From: Halichoerus grypus
Taxonomy: Eukaryota; Chordata; Mammalia; Carnivora; Phocidae
Assembly (NCBI RefSeq): GCF_964656455.1
Contig: NC_135715.1
Span: 166,376,437-166,440,436 of the forward strand
DNA: 64,000 nt
Direction of reading: 5' to 3'
Shown here: positions 20,708 through 31,182 of the stretch, piece after piece
Numbering within the stretch: the first letter of the stretch is position 1
Layout: the number at the start of each line of letters is the position of its first letter
Position numbers and translations under genes: made by a program
The notes under the pieces: model-generated
Database searches by the model: none
Seen by the model: the letters and a program-made list of their open reading frames with translations, nothing else
Told to the model about the DNA's origin: nothing

Positions 20708-20933
20708 CTTTTTTAAAGATTTTATTTATTTATTTTGAGAGAGTGAGAGAAAGTGCGCGTGCAGGGGCAGCGGAGGAGCAGAGGGAGAAGGAGAGGGAGA
20801 AAGAGATAATCTCAACCAGACCCCACGCTGAGCACAAAGCCTGACTCAGGGCTCAATCCCACTGCCCCTAGATCATGACCCAAGCCAAAACCAAGAGTTG
20901 GACACTTAACGGACTGAGCCACCCAGACGTCCC
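20708..20933 (-). mobile_element. CAN SINE
   Basis: 13-bp TSD GAGCAATGGACAC (20,695-20,707) and GAGCAGTGGACAC (20,934-20,946), one mismatch. Enlarged GA-rich middle ('gagaaggagagggagaaag'). Confidence 0.93.
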
Positions 20934-21096
20934 GAGCAGTGGACACTCTTAATAGTTAAGTTGTATAATATTGCACATAGCAGCTTCATGAAGCTATTAA
21001 GCAAATGAAAAGCGACCAGTCAGAATTGAGATGTACTGTCAGTATAAAATGCACACTAGGTTTCTAAAACTTCATATGTAAAAAGAATGAAATGTC

Positions 21097-21286
21097 AGGG
21101 GCACCTCAGTCGGTTAAGCATCTGCCTTCGGCTCAGGTCATGATCCCAGGGTCCTGGGATGGAGCCCTGCATCAGGGTCCTTGCTCAGCAGGGAGCCTGT
21201 TTCTCCTCTGCCCGCCACTCCCCCTGCTTGTGCTCACTCTCTGTCTCTCACTGACAAATAGATAAATAAAATCTTTTTTTAAAAAA
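21097..21286 (+). mobile_element. CAN SINE with 5' internal deletion
   Basis: Starts 'ggggcacctcagtcgg', missing the 'gggtggct' part of the A-box region. Remainder is standard to 'aaataaaatctttttttaaa'. Imperfect TSD (aagaatgaaatgtc / aagaacgtaaaatgtc). Confidence 0.9.
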
Positions 21287-21299
21287 AGAACGTAAAATG

Positions 21300-22484
21300 T
21301 CCCAGTAAAAAAATGTGTAATAATTACATATTGAAATGACAGCATTTTAGGTATACTGGAATAAATAAAGTACCCTTAAATGTCTCAAAAAAAGGTTAAA
21401 AGCTTGTATAAGAAAAATTGTCTCCATCTTGATGTGGGACAGAACATTTTGTATGATATATTCTCATCTTCCTTCTGGGAAAACCTAGCATTCCTGATAA
21501 GGTGCCTAAGCAATCTGCAAAGCTTAGATAAACTTTAACAGTAGTAAGAGTTGTCGCAGGCTGAGTTCCCCAGAAAGCAGACTTTGAGAGTTGGGCATGC
21601 AGAAAGTGCCCTTGGGATCAACACATGTGCCTAGGGTGGGTGAGGGGCTAGGAGCAGAACTGGGCAGAGGGAGAGATACAGCTGTGAGCCCCCAGGAAGA
21701 CAGCCTCAGCCACCCTCACGAAGACCTCTGGGACAGAAGGGCCTTTCAGAGGCTTCCAAGTCCTGAGTTGGGCCGAGAACCGTGGTATGCTGGCAAACTG
21801 ACTCTGAAAAACCAAAGCCCTGATCTGTCTGTGTTTGCCAATTTCCATAGAGCAAATACCACACCATGACTAATTTTAAGCTCTGGATGTCGTGTCACTG
21901 AACATGGAGTTCACGACGTGCACCATCCATGGAAGCTGACTCCAGCACACCCCTGACCAAGATGGCCAGGCCTTTACGCTCCCACATCCCTCAGTCCAAG
22001 GATGTGGGCCACTCTGGGAGGGAGCGTGGCCTTGGGCAAGGTGGCTCTCTGCTGTTGACACAGCCCCTGAAGGGGCTGACCACTGCAATCAATGTGCTGG
22101 CATCACTCCCTTCTAGAAGCTGGGGCCACAATCCTTTTCCGGTTGGGGATTAGGCAGCTCATCACAGAGACCACCATACTTATTCTGGGAAACCAAACAC
22201 CTGCCCACTCAACACATTGTCAGGGAAGGGCCCAGTCATCTTTCACTTTTAGATGGTAGAGCTAATAGATAAACACGTGGGGAGATTCCCAGCAGTCCCC
22301 AACAGTAAGTATCCGGGGAGTGATGAAGGCCAAAGGAACTCCAGAAGTTCAGAAAATTGGGGGGAGAATGGAAATGTTCAGACAGGCCTCTACAAAAGAG
22401 TGAGGGCTTGAGCCTTCCTGGCAGGAGATGTAGAGCTGAGGTAGAAAAGCAAGGGAAGTTGAATAGAAACTGCATTGCCTATGG
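21300..22484. other. Non-genic stretch, probably including an unnamed old repeat
   Basis: 21,555-22,080 ('ccccagaaagcagactttga', 'catggagttcacgacgtgca', 'ctgaccaagatggccaggcc') reads like an old interspersed element I cannot name. Frames at 21,591-21,869 and 22,236-22,475 lack recognisable domains. Confidence 0.35.
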
Positions 22485-22700
22485 TTAGAAGCCTGGCCCT
22501 GGTGCTTACTAGCTCTCAGGCCTGCACAAATTACCTTACTTCTCTGTGCCTCGGTTTCCTCATGGGTAAAATGGGGATGATGGTGATGGTGATAGTAATA
22601 ATGTTACCTACCTCATAGTGTTTTTGGAATAAGTGAGTTCCAAGTAAGAGTTTATAATAGTGCTTGGCAATATTAGGCCCCCAATAAGTGAGTTGTTATT
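22485..22700 (+). mobile_element. MIR SINE, near full length
   Basis: 'gcttactagctctcaggcc', 'ctctgtgcctcggtttcctc', 'atgggtaaaatggggatgat' and 'taatagtgcttggcaatatt' track MIR. A (GATGGT)n expansion sits in the core. Confidence 0.92.
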
Positions 22701-22737
22701 GTATGGAGCAAAATGTGAAGATACAATATTGCAGAGT

Positions 22738-22759
22738 AATATATATATATACACACACA

Positions 22760-22798
<39 letters not shown>

Positions 22799-22806
22799 TA
22801 TATAAG
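22738..22806. repeat. Compound (TA)n(CA)n microsatellite
   Basis: (AT)8 (AC)7 (TA)13 (CA)4 (TA)3 in sequence. Capable of forming long hairpins or cruciforms. Confidence 0.95.
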
Positions 22807-22860
22807 TATATAAAAATGTATATATAAAAATCCTAAGTTGAACCATAACTTATAGACTAG

Positions 22861-22964
22861 CTATATATATATATACACACACTTATATATATATTTGAAC
22901 TTGAATTTATATATGTATATGAAAATCTATATATGTGTGTGTGTATGTGTATGTGTATTCATTC
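22861..22964. repeat. Compound TA/CA/TG microsatellite, second block
   Basis: (TA)n-(CA)5-(TA)n, then after a short unique spacer 'tatatatgtgtgtgtgtatg' and (TTCA)n. Separated by about 55 bp from the previous block. Confidence 0.9.
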
Positions 22965-23404
22965 ATTCGTTCACTGGAACTGGGCAAGCCTAACTGATAT
23001 TCTAGGGACAAGAGCAAAACAGATGGTTGCCCTTAGCTTCCCAGCCCAGACCCTGTCTTGCTCTACGAGGCCCCACATGGGCATGAAGACTCCTCTGCCA
23101 CCACGTCCTAACATCTACTGTCCTATCATCTACTGCTTCCCTAGCCCTAGCCACTCCTCAGGCCTATGAGGACACACTGGCAAGTGGGGCAGCCCCCAGC
23201 AAGACAAGCCCTGGGGTAGAAGCCCTGGGGCCAGGGAGAGATGCAGCCAGAGGAAGACCTAAAGCCCAGAGCCTAGGACATCAGCCCAATTGCCCACATC
23301 TAAGGGCAGTCCTCTACTGGGTGGTTCTACTGGGGATCAACTTTCTTAATGCAATATTCTGTCTTTGGTACATGCTGGATTATGATGAGGTAATTGTGTT
23401 GCAA
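22965..23404. other. Non-genic stretch
   Basis: No repeat is recognised; GC is slightly raised from 23,160 to 23,290. Confidence 0.4.
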
Positions 23405-23600
23405 GAGAGGCTTTGCTATACTAGAAAGAGCACTGGATTAGGAATCAGGACCTCTGAATGATGATCCCAGCCACAAAGTCTAAGATCATGGATTATACAT
23501 ATTACACTTATTATGCCTCATAGCACTAAGCGCCGTGATGGAGCATAGTAAGATCTAATGAGCAATTTATATTTGTAACGTCCAAGATTATTGAGATTCC
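23405..23600 (+). mobile_element. MIR SINE, 5' fragment
   Basis: 'actagaaagagcactggatt' and 'aggaatcaggacctctgaat' match the MIR head ('agtggaaagagcactgg' ... 'gagtcaggagacctg'). The 3' part is unclear. Confidence 0.6.
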
Positions 23601-23761
23601 AGAATTTAATTTGGTTTTGGAGAGTGATTTTTAAGAAAGCTTTATTATTTTGTTTTGTTCTTTTAAAAATTTTTTAATTTTAATTTTTTTTGTTTTGTTC
23701 TTTTTTTAAATGTAACGCAAGGTCCAAGCCTTTTGTACGTGATCAAAAATTCACCTCCCCC

Positions 23762-23970
23762 TGGGTGCCGGGTGGCTCAGTTGGTTAAGCATCTACCTTT
23801 GGCTCAGGTCATGATCCCAGGGTCCTAGGACTGAGCCCCACATCAGGCTCCTGGCTCAGTGGGGAGCCTGCTTCTCCCTCTCTCTCTGCCCCTCCCCCTT
23901 GCTGGTGTGCACTCTCTCTCTTGCACTTTCTCTCAAATAAATAAATAAAATCTTTAAAAAATAAAAAAAT
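23762..23970 (+). mobile_element. CAN SINE
   Basis: TSD AAATTCACCTCCCCC / AAATTCACCTTCCCC (23,747-23,761 and 23,971-23,985; 14 of 15). Head slightly altered ('ctgggtgccgggtggctcag'). Confidence 0.95.
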
Positions 23971-24143
23971 AAATTCACCTTCCCCAACACACCCAAATGA
24001 ACTTTCACATTATTCAGTCCTTTTCTCCAGAATGGGGATCACTGACACAAGAGTCCAATGCCCCAAACACTGAGCTTGTCATTTCCTGCTGAGTGATTTC
24101 TTATTTCACACATTTTAACTAATTGTTATACAAATGAAAGTTG

Positions 24144-24293
24144 GGTTTTTTTTTTTAAGATTTTACTTATTTATTTGACAGAGAGAGAGAGAGCACACAA
24201 GCAGGGTGAACTGCAGGCAGAGGGAGAAGCAGGCTCCCCGCTGAGCAGGGAGCCCAACGTGGGGCTCCCCATGACCTGAGCTGAAGGTGCCCC
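24144..24293 (-). mobile_element. CAN SINE with internal deletion
   Basis: 15-bp perfect TSD TACAAATGAAAGTTG at 24,129-24,143 and 24,294-24,308. About 50 bp of the tRNA-like region is missing: 'ggggctccccatgacctgag' jumps over the usual 'gatcccaggacc', and 'ctgaaggtgcccc' skips most of the head. Confidence 0.95.
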
Positions 24294-24308
24294 TACAAAT
24301 GAAAGTTG

Positions 24309-24620
24309 ATAACCAACAGATAGGTTGTTAATGGTGCAGGTATAAGAAACTAACATCTCTCAGATGTTCTTTATGTTTTTGAAAATAAATAACACCAGAA
24401 ATTTAAATTATACAGAAAGAGCCCCCACACATAAACCATTCAGTTACTAAAATGAAAGGTAAAAAAAAAAAAAAAAAAAGTGAGAACTGAATGGAACATC
24501 CTCTGGTTTTCCCAAGTAGAATATTTCCTTGCCTATGGTGTCTTTCTAGAATCCAGAACCAGAGAGTAGTTCTTTTATCCTGTTGGTCACAATGTGATCA
24601 TTCTTTCTAGGAGTTGTCAA

Positions 24621-24621
<1 letters not shown>
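24309..24621. other. Non-genic stretch with A18 run
   Basis: A run of A at 24,462-24,479 could be an orphan poly(A) tail, but no retroposed body is recognisable beside it. Confidence 0.35.

Positions 24622-24654
<33 letters not shown>
24622..24654 (+). repeat. (TG)16 microsatellite
   Basis: Uninterrupted TG dinucleotides. Confidence 0.97.
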
Positions 24655-24655
<1 letters not shown>

Positions 24656-25482
24656 GTGGGTGCTCGGTGATACTCACTGAGATGCATGTAACTCACTTTC
24701 ATATATTTGTATGAGGTCACCCCACTTCCTTATGCTGGCCTGTTTTCACACTCCGTTTGTTCAAGAACTGTCAGATCAGACCATTCTGGAAACCCTGAAA
24801 AAGTCTTCCAGACGGAGGTAGACTAGAGCTGGTTCCAGCCAGATTGAATTCACTATAGTGTTTCTGAATGTTGCTTTACACGTTTTCATAACAAAGTTGC
24901 TCATGATTGAATGTATTCACTTCCATATAGAAGAATGTGACCCTTCCCCAAAAAAGCGAGGTTGCCCTTTTTCCACATTCTCTGTCAGGATATAACCTGT
25001 CTTTAAAGATAATTCTGCAGTCTAATCACCAGAAAAAAAAGAGCTGCCAGCATTAGGAGAGAGGGCCACAGGGGAAAGTATTCCGAGCATCTCAGCATTC
25101 CTCCTCTAGGTTTTGTCTCCTACACTTTTCCTTCCACATTTATAAAACTTTTCACATTTTTCAACTCTGAGCAGTAGACATGAATTGGGATGGCTTTATT
25201 TTCTTTGCATTATTGTGGTTTGGGACTTGAAGTTCTTCACAGGCAAGGATAATTTTAAGATCACATCCAACCAAGAAATGCTTAGTAAATAAGAGTGACA
25301 GGGATCTTCTGCAAGCATTTGAGGGTTGCTTGACATTTTTAGGAATAGATTTTCACCTAGTTGAGGATCTGATAGACACATGGTGCATTTGATTCATGGG
25401 AGGGATGAGTTTACAAAGGAATGGAGGAAAAGAGGAAGGAAGCAACATTTAAAATTGACCCCCACCATAAACTGAGCTCCTC

Positions 25483-25483
<1 letters not shown>
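24655..25483. other. Unique non-genic stretch
   Basis: More than 800 bp in which I recognise no repeat. Short A-rich run near 25,033. Confidence 0.4.

Positions 25484-25526
<43 letters not shown>
25484..25526 (+). repeat. (AC)21 microsatellite
   Basis: Uninterrupted AC dinucleotides followed by an imperfect continuation to about 25,552. Confidence 0.98.
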
Positions 25527-25527
<1 letters not shown>

Positions 25528-25559
25528 TCATTGGCACACAGACACACACAGAGTTTGCT

Positions 25560-25840
25560 ATTCTTCAGCTAATGGGATTGGCACTGCTTAAAGCAGACTA
25601 CTAGGTCATTGTCTGAGAACACAGCAAGAGAAACATTATTTAAAGGCCTTTCAGACCCTAAAAGAAGCGGCTGAGCAGAGTAATTATCGGAGACTCTCCA
25701 TTAACTAGGGCATCTTTACTCTTTGTCTGAATTGGTTTAATAAGGCCCACTAATGGGACTGTGGGGGAGGGGGCACGCTAATGGTTCTAAAAAAGCCCCT
25801 TCTTGGCCCTTTTATTACTGGGGACCGTCCTTAGAGATGC
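25560..25840. promoter_or_regulatory. Candidate conserved enhancer-like element
   Basis: Repeat-free and evenly composed, with at least five homeodomain-type ATTA/TAAT cores: TAATTATCGG at 25,681, CCATTAAC near 25,698, TTTAATAAGG near 25,737, CTAATGGG near 25,750 and GCTAATGG near 25,768. This clustering is what I would expect of a conserved enhancer, but no sequence alone proves it. Confidence 0.3.
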
Positions 25841-26334
25841 TGACAGGAAAGCCAGAAGTTACCATACCGCAAAATGACCTTCACAAAAACTTGGTTTGGA
25901 ACCCTGCTGCTTAGGACTCGGATTTCTAAAATTAGGAAACATCTTTGTCTTTTTCTCTCTTTTATTCCAAGGTGGTTTTCTCCCACTTCCTTTGCTTTTT
26001 GGGAACTTGTCATTGGAAAGAGCAGCACTCAGTGGTCATGAAGCAGAATGACGCTCCCGACCAATTTTTCCTTTACCTTGCTGCTTTCCATAGTCCAGTA
26101 GCTACTTCTCCAGAAAAACTGCCTGCTCCATTATTCCTTTAAAAATCTGAAGCCAGAGTCAGTTGCAGTTATATGTCAAGCTTAGGATGGCCCCCCTGGA
26201 TTCAAACGGCTGTCTTATGATCAGCCAGCTTTATAAACAAGGCCTCCAACACTCAGTTTTCCTGGAAGTTGGCATCACATGAGGGGGGATTCTCGTGCAT
26301 TATTATATAGCTGGCAAGTGGCCCGAGCAGTTCT
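25841..26334. other. Unique non-genic stretch
   Basis: No repeat or gene is recognised; frames at 25,831-26,028 and 25,945-26,142 look random. Confidence 0.4.
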
Positions 26335-27025
26335 CGTCTCATTTCCCCTACCCCAATCCTAGACCAAGCTTTCATCTTCTCTCCCCTGGATGACTGCCAC
26401 AGTCCCCTAGCTGGTCTCCTAGCAGCACCATTGGCCCTCTCAACCCATTCTCTTTACAATAACCGGAGTAAGTCTCTCAAAACAGAAATCTAACTAAACA
26501 TTTCAGTGGCTTTCCTGTTACCCATAGGAATTCTTAATGTTGTCTGTGAGCCCCACACATGTCTGGCCCTTTCCTCCTTTCTAGCGACCTCTTGCATCAC
26601 ACTTCTCCCAACTGTGTGTACCAGTCACTGGGGCTTTTTTCAATGAATGAACATGTCATGCCATTCCTGCCACAGGGCCTTTGCACATCTTTCAGCCTGA
26701 AACAGTCTTTGCTCTGGTAGCTCCCACTCATCCTTCAACTCTCAACTCAGTGCTCAGAGCTTCAGAAAAGCCTTCCCTTATTGCCCTTGCTAGGTTGGCA
26801 ACTCTATTTCATGATATATATATTTCCATATATTCCTCCTTCACAGGACTTACTTTAAGTGTTTACATTTGTTTGAATGGTTTATATTAATAATAATTAC
26901 CTTCTCATGAAACTGTGTTATGAGAACAATCATAAGCTCCCTAAGCAATAACTGTGTCTGTTTAGGGGTATCATTATGTCCTCAGTGCCCAGTATAATAT
27001 CTGTGACCTGAGGGCAGAATAAATA
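26335..27025 (+). mobile_element. L2 LINE, well-preserved 3' fragment
   Basis: 'gctggtctcctagcagcac', 'cctgccacagggcctttgca', 'cagaaaagccttcccttatt', 'agctccctaagcaataactg' and a terminus near 'gcagaataaatatttgtcat' follow L2 in order over about 690 bp. Confidence 0.9.
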
Positions 27026-27885
27026 TTTGTCATGGTAGATAGTGACTCCAAATACTGTACCCCACTCCTCCACGCCTGTTTTCTATTTATCAACCAAAGT
27101 TTGTTCCCTGAGATGTTCCCATGACTACTATATTTGGAAACTACCTATATCCCATATTTTCCCCTATCTTCCCACATCAGTGTAGAGGGCCAGGTCTCCT
27201 TTTGTAGGCAATTAAAGACTACTTTTCTAGTTTTACGGGTAGAACTAGAAGCACATTCTTAGCCCCTGAATGGGTGGACCTTTATGTAGTAACACAGATT
27301 CACAAGGCACAAATAAACACACACAGCTTCAGTGATACCTCCTGTCTTCTCAAGACCTGGTGGGAAAGAGAATGGGGGTGCAGCCAAAGAGGAGAGTCCA
27401 GCATTAGAGTTTCTCAGCACTCCAGGCACACCGGTACCATGGGGGAGGCAGGGAGATGGTTCTAGTTGTAGATGGTTCCCAAGAAAACTGGGGAGTTTCT
27501 CTTTTGATTGCTGTAAGAAGGGTGGATGTCAGCAAGGTGCAAAGTGGCAGGAGAGATTGGGTGTGTGTTCTGTTGCTTGGGGCTGTTCTGGAGAGGTGAC
27601 CATCAGGTCGGCCTTTATGGGCCAGCTGAGTATATGTGCACACGGATTTGCATGAGTGAGGCTAGGCGTTCATACAGTAAGCTGACCAAGTTTATGTATT
27701 CCATCACTACTTGAAAAAATAAAGCTAGAAGTCAATTGTACGTGCTTGTATTTCACACTTAGTTATGGCCACCCAAATTCAGACTGCTCTATTATAATTG
27801 AGTTGCATCAGCCAGCCTCAGGATTCTACTAACATAGGGAACAGTCTAGAAAAACAAAGAAAGTAAGTTTTTTTTTTCTTTTAAT
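27026..27885. other. Unique non-genic stretch
   Basis: No repeat is recognised. The overlapping frames at 27,274-27,714 on both strands show no conserved motif. Confidence 0.4.
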
Positions 27886-27985
27886 TTTTTATTTTAAGTA
27901 GGCTCCACACCCAACGTAGGGCTTCAACTCATGATCCTGCGATCAAGAGTCACATGCTTTATGGACTGAGTCAGCCAGGTGCCCC
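27886..27985 (-). mobile_element. Short old CAN SINE (tRNA part only)
   Basis: 'gtagggcttcaactcatgat', 'gatcaagagtcacatgcttt' and 'gtcagccaggtgcccc', the same short type as 13,962-14,058. Confidence 0.8.
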
Positions 27986-28412
27986 TAGAAAGAAGGACTT
28001 GGTATAAAATCATGTTTTCAGAGACTCTGAGGCCCCATTGAGGAATTGTCCTCCTGAGGTAGGTATGGATATTGTCCCCTAACTGACATAAAATCAAATG
28101 GACACACGCACGGATTCATGATGCATTCAAGTTCAGAACCAGGGCCAGAAAGTTTTCTGGAGCTGGTACTAATGGAACAGACAGCTGCAAACTCTTACAT
28201 AATCTTTACCACTAAGTTACGGAGAAGGCTGCAAACTCCCGAGCCTCAGGTCACATGTACCCTGTGACCATCTCTTGGCTCTCGAAATGCAGGAGATACA
28301 GAAGATTGTAAAACAAGGTTCCGACCCACAAGTTGCTGGCCATCTAGTGGAAGAAACAAGTGATCTATGAAATAAATGAAGCAACAGAACATGCAGAGTC
28401 TAGATCGTTGCG
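27986..28412. other. Non-genic stretch
   Basis: No element is recognised. Confidence 0.4.
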
Positions 28413-28612
28413 TTCTAGATCAGTGCCTCTAGTGTGATCCGCAGCCCACAGCATCGTCACTTGGGAGTATTGTCAGGAACCCTGCAGACTTTGGGGCCTG
28501 ACCTTGGGCCTAGTGAATCAGAATCTCTGGCGGTGGGGGGAAGGGGTAACAGGAGCATTACCAATCCCTTTGGGGGATGCTTACACACACCAAAGTTTGA
28601 AAGGCATTATAA
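28413..28612 (+). mobile_element. MER5/MER20-type hAT DNA transposon
   Basis: 'gatcagtgcctctagtgtga', 'cctagtgaatcagaatctct' and 'ggcggtgggg' then 'caaagtttgaaaggc' correspond to a non-autonomous Charlie element with paired ends. Confidence 0.75.
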
Positions 28613-28689
28613 AAGTTGAGGAAAGAAAGAGTCTGAGTGGATTGAGAATCGGGGGAAGAGTCTCAAGGAGACCCTTGAGTTTAATCTCG

Positions 28690-28876
28690 GCCACCCCTGA
28701 AGGTCAGGTAGATAGGATTTGGAAAAATGAAAGGTTCAGTGTAGGGCATTCCAGGCAAAAGGAGTAACAGGAGTAAAGGTGTGGAGCGGAGAATAAACAT
28801 GGCCTGAGGGAGACTGAAGCTGAAAGTCTGGGATGATATGAAGGCAAGGCCATACCTTGCAAGGAACTGAGTTTTA
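28690..28876 (-). mobile_element. L2 LINE fragment
   Basis: 'gggcattccaggcaaaagga' and 'gtaaaggtgtggagcgg' are the reverse complement of the L2 'tctgcctggaatgc' region. Confidence 0.65.
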
Positions 28877-28889
28877 GAAAACATGTTGC

Positions 28890-29082
28890 ACGGGGGTGCC
28901 TGGGTGGCTCAGTTGGTTAAGCGTCTGCCTTCGGCTCAGGTCATGATCCCAAGGTCCTGGGATCGAGCCCCACATTGGCCTCCCTGCTCAGCGGGGAGTC
29001 TGCTTCTCCCTCTCTCTCTGTCCCTCTCCCCACTTGTTCTCACTCTCTCTCAAATAAATAAATAAAATCTTAAAAAAAAAAA
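28890..29082 (+). mobile_element. CAN SINE
   Basis: 13-bp TSD GAAAACATGTTGC (28,877-28,889) / GAAGACATGTTGC (29,083-29,095). The frame 28,883-29,065 is pure SINE. Confidence 0.96.
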
Positions 29083-29110
29083 GAAGACATGTTGCTCATA
29101 AACTATGACT

Positions 29111-29170
29111 ACATATATATGTGTGTGTATATGTAGATGTATATATATATCTATATATATACGTATATAG
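29111..29170. repeat. Compound TA/TG microsatellite
   Basis: 'acatatatatgtgtgtgtat' and 'gtatatatatatctatatat', immediately downstream of a SINE. Confidence 0.85.
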
Positions 29171-29199
29171 AGGTGCATATAGCTTTTGCTGATTTCAAG

Positions 29200-29480
29200 A
29201 GTAGTTTTTTAAATAAAACCATAAAATATCAGAAAAGCTCAAATACAGAAAAATTTCCCTGTAATGTCCATTCCCTTAGAACTTTCTCCACACCTAGTCT
29301 AATTACCTCTCCCCACCAAAAACACCAGACGGAATTCTCCTCCGTTTACAGCTTTGCAGCTTCCTTTGTTCACGTCACAATCCACTCTTTGTATCTGTGT
29401 CAGTCTGTTAGTCCTAATGACCTACCTCTTGCTTTTTAATGGCCCCATAGTATTTCATCGCATAATGAGGCATCACTTAG
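29200..29480 (-). mobile_element. L1M LINE fragment
   Basis: 'ttttaatggccccatagtat' with 'ttcatcgcataatgagg' matches the old L1 phrase 'aatggctgcatagtattccattgtatgg' in reverse orientation. Diverged. Confidence 0.5.
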
Positions 29481-29824
29481 TAAAGTACTATAATCTGCTG
29501 TTGGTTCTTACGCTGGAAGAGTCTGACGACAGGGGTGTTTTAGAATATAAATGTGAAGGTGGCTGTGTATGTGGTGTGCTCAGACTTCAAGAAGATCAGC
29601 TGGAATGAGGTCTGGGTGTTCAAAGTGACCTGACAACTCTATACTTGGAGGTAACCTTAGTCCCCTCTGTGTCTGTGTCTATATGTGTATGTATAGTTAT
29701 CTCTTTACCTATATCTTTATATGTGTATCTAACATTGAATCACATACAAAAGCAAAATGGAAGAGCCTGGGGCAAACTTCTTGAGACGTTTTTAAGAAAG
29801 ACCATTCTCAGCTAAAAATTCAAA
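29481..29824. other. Non-genic stretch
   Basis: Short imperfect TATG repeats at 29,675-29,735; nothing else recognised. Confidence 0.4.
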
Positions 29825-30483
29825 AGACAAGAAATAAGTGTTGGGCAGGATGCAAAGAAAAACGAAGCCTGATGCACTGTTGGTGGGAATGCAAATTGGT
29901 GCAGCCATGGTGGGAAACAGTATGGTGCCTCCTCAAAAAATTAAAAATAAAAATATCATACAATCCAATAATTCCACTACTGGGTATTCACCCAAAGAAA
30001 ACAAAAACATGAATTCAGAAAGACAGATGTACCCCTATGTTTATTGCAGTACTATTTACAATACTCAAGATACGGAAGCAACCTAAGTGTCCACTGACTG
30101 ACGAATGGATAAATAAGATGTGATATACATATAATGGAATATTACTCAGCCATGAAAAAAGGTGAGATTTTTTTTGCCATGTGGGACAACAGGGATGGAC
30201 CTAGAGGGTATTATGCTAAGTGAAATAAGCTAGACTGAGAAAGACAAATACCATATGATTTCACACATACATGGAATCTTAAAAACAAAACAAATGAATA
30301 AACAAACAGAAAGCAGAATTAGACTTAAAAATACTGAGAAAAAACTGATGGTTGCCAGGGGGGAGGATGGGGGATGGGCAAAACGGGTGAAAAGGACTGG
30401 GAGGTACAGCCTTCCAGTTATGGAATGAGTAAGTCACGGGAATAAAAGGCCAGCATGGAAACATAGTCAATGATATCAAAATA
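29825..30483 (+). mobile_element. L1 LINE 3' end (ORF2 tail and 3' UTR), left part
   Basis: 'gcactgttggtgggaatgca', 'cagtatggtgcctcctcaaa', 'attccactactgggtattca', 'ataatggaatattactcagc' and 'accatatgatttcacacata' follow the end of L1 ORF2 in order; 'gatggttgccaggggggagg' begins the 3' UTR. The reading frame is broken, so it is dead. The frame at 29,838-30,086 is ORF2 sequence read in part. Confidence 0.93.
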
Positions 30484-30497
30484 AAAATGTATGGTGA

Positions 30498-30695
30498 AGG
30501 GGGCGCCTGGGTGGCTCAGTCAGCTAAGCGTCTGCCTTCGGCTCAGGTTATGATCCCAGGATCCTGGGATTACGTCCCGCATCAGGTTCCTTGCTCAGCA
30601 GGGAGTCTGCTGGTCCCTCTCCCTCTGCCCTTCCCCACCACTCATGCTCTCTCTCTCTCGCTCACTCTCTCTCTCTCAAATAAAATCTTTTTAAA
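30498..30695 (+). mobile_element. CAN SINE nested in L1 3' UTR
   Basis: 14-bp perfect TSD AAAATGTATGGTGA at 30,484-30,497 and 30,696-30,709; the flanking L1 reads continuously if one copy is removed. Confidence 0.97.
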
Positions 30696-30827
30696 AAAAT
30701 GTATGGTGACAAATGGTAGCTACATTTGTGAGCGTAGCCTAATGTACAAAGTTATTGAATCCCTATGTTGTACACCTGAAAATAATGTAACATTGTGTGT
30801 CAACTATAGTCAGATAAAAACATTTTT
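30696..30827 (+). mobile_element. L1 LINE 3' UTR, right part
   Basis: 'cctatgttgtacacctgaaa' and 'attgtgtgtcaactatagtc' are the terminal L1 3' UTR phrases of the element begun at 29,825. Its last 14 bases are the target duplicated by the next insertion. Confidence 0.92.
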
Positions 30828-30934
30828 GGGCAGCCCTCTCTGGTCCCCTCCCTCTTTGGGAGCTTTTTACTATCGCTCAATACTTTGCTTTGCTGCCCAC
30901 CAAAAAAATAAATAAATAAAAATAAAAATAAAAA
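30828..30934 (+). mobile_element. Short retroposed LTR R-region-like fragment with A-rich tail
   Basis: About 80 bp of non-L1 sequence ('ggtcccctccctctttggga', 'gctttgctttgctgcccacc' separated by a short stretch) followed by an (AAATAA)n tail. It is flanked by a perfect 14-bp TSD ATAAAAACATTTTT at 30,814-30,827 and 30,935-30,948. The body resembles the R/polyadenylation region of gammaretrovirus-type LTRs. The A-tail and TSD indicate L1-mediated retroposition of a 5'-truncated polyadenylated RNA, not proviral integration. The family name is inference. Confidence 0.6.
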
Positions 30935-30950
30935 ATAAAAACATTTTTTA

Positions 30951-31182
30951 GGAGCACCTGGGTGGCTCAGTCAGTTAAGCGCCTGACTTCGGCTCAGGTC
31001 ATGATCTCAGGGTCCTGGGATCGACCTTGCATGGAACCCTACATTGAGCGCCATGAGGGGCTCCACACTCAGTGGGGAGTCTGCTGGTCCCTCTCCCTTT
31101 GCCCATCCCCCAGCTCGTGCACGCATTCACATGTTCTCTCTCTCTTAAGTAAATAAACAAAATATTAAAAAAGAAAAGGAAA
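30951..31182 (+). mobile_element. CAN SINE with internal insertion
   Basis: 'ggagcacctgggtggctcag' head. The middle holds about 25 extra bases around 'gaaccctacattgagcgcca'. Tail 'aagtaaataaacaaaatatt'. Confidence 0.92.

Noticed and set aside
24462..24479. A18 run considered as the tail of a processed pseudogene
   Set aside because: No TSD and no retroposed body to its left could be recognised.
25484..25526. Regular short repeats considered as a CRISPR-like array
   Set aside because: They are pure dinucleotide microsatellites in a mammalian genome, with no spacer structure.
30487..30915. 142-codon frame across SINE, L1 and the R-like fragment
   Set aside because: It is a read-through of three unrelated retroposons. 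The repeated 'WVAQ(L/S)' type start is the CAN SINE head translated.
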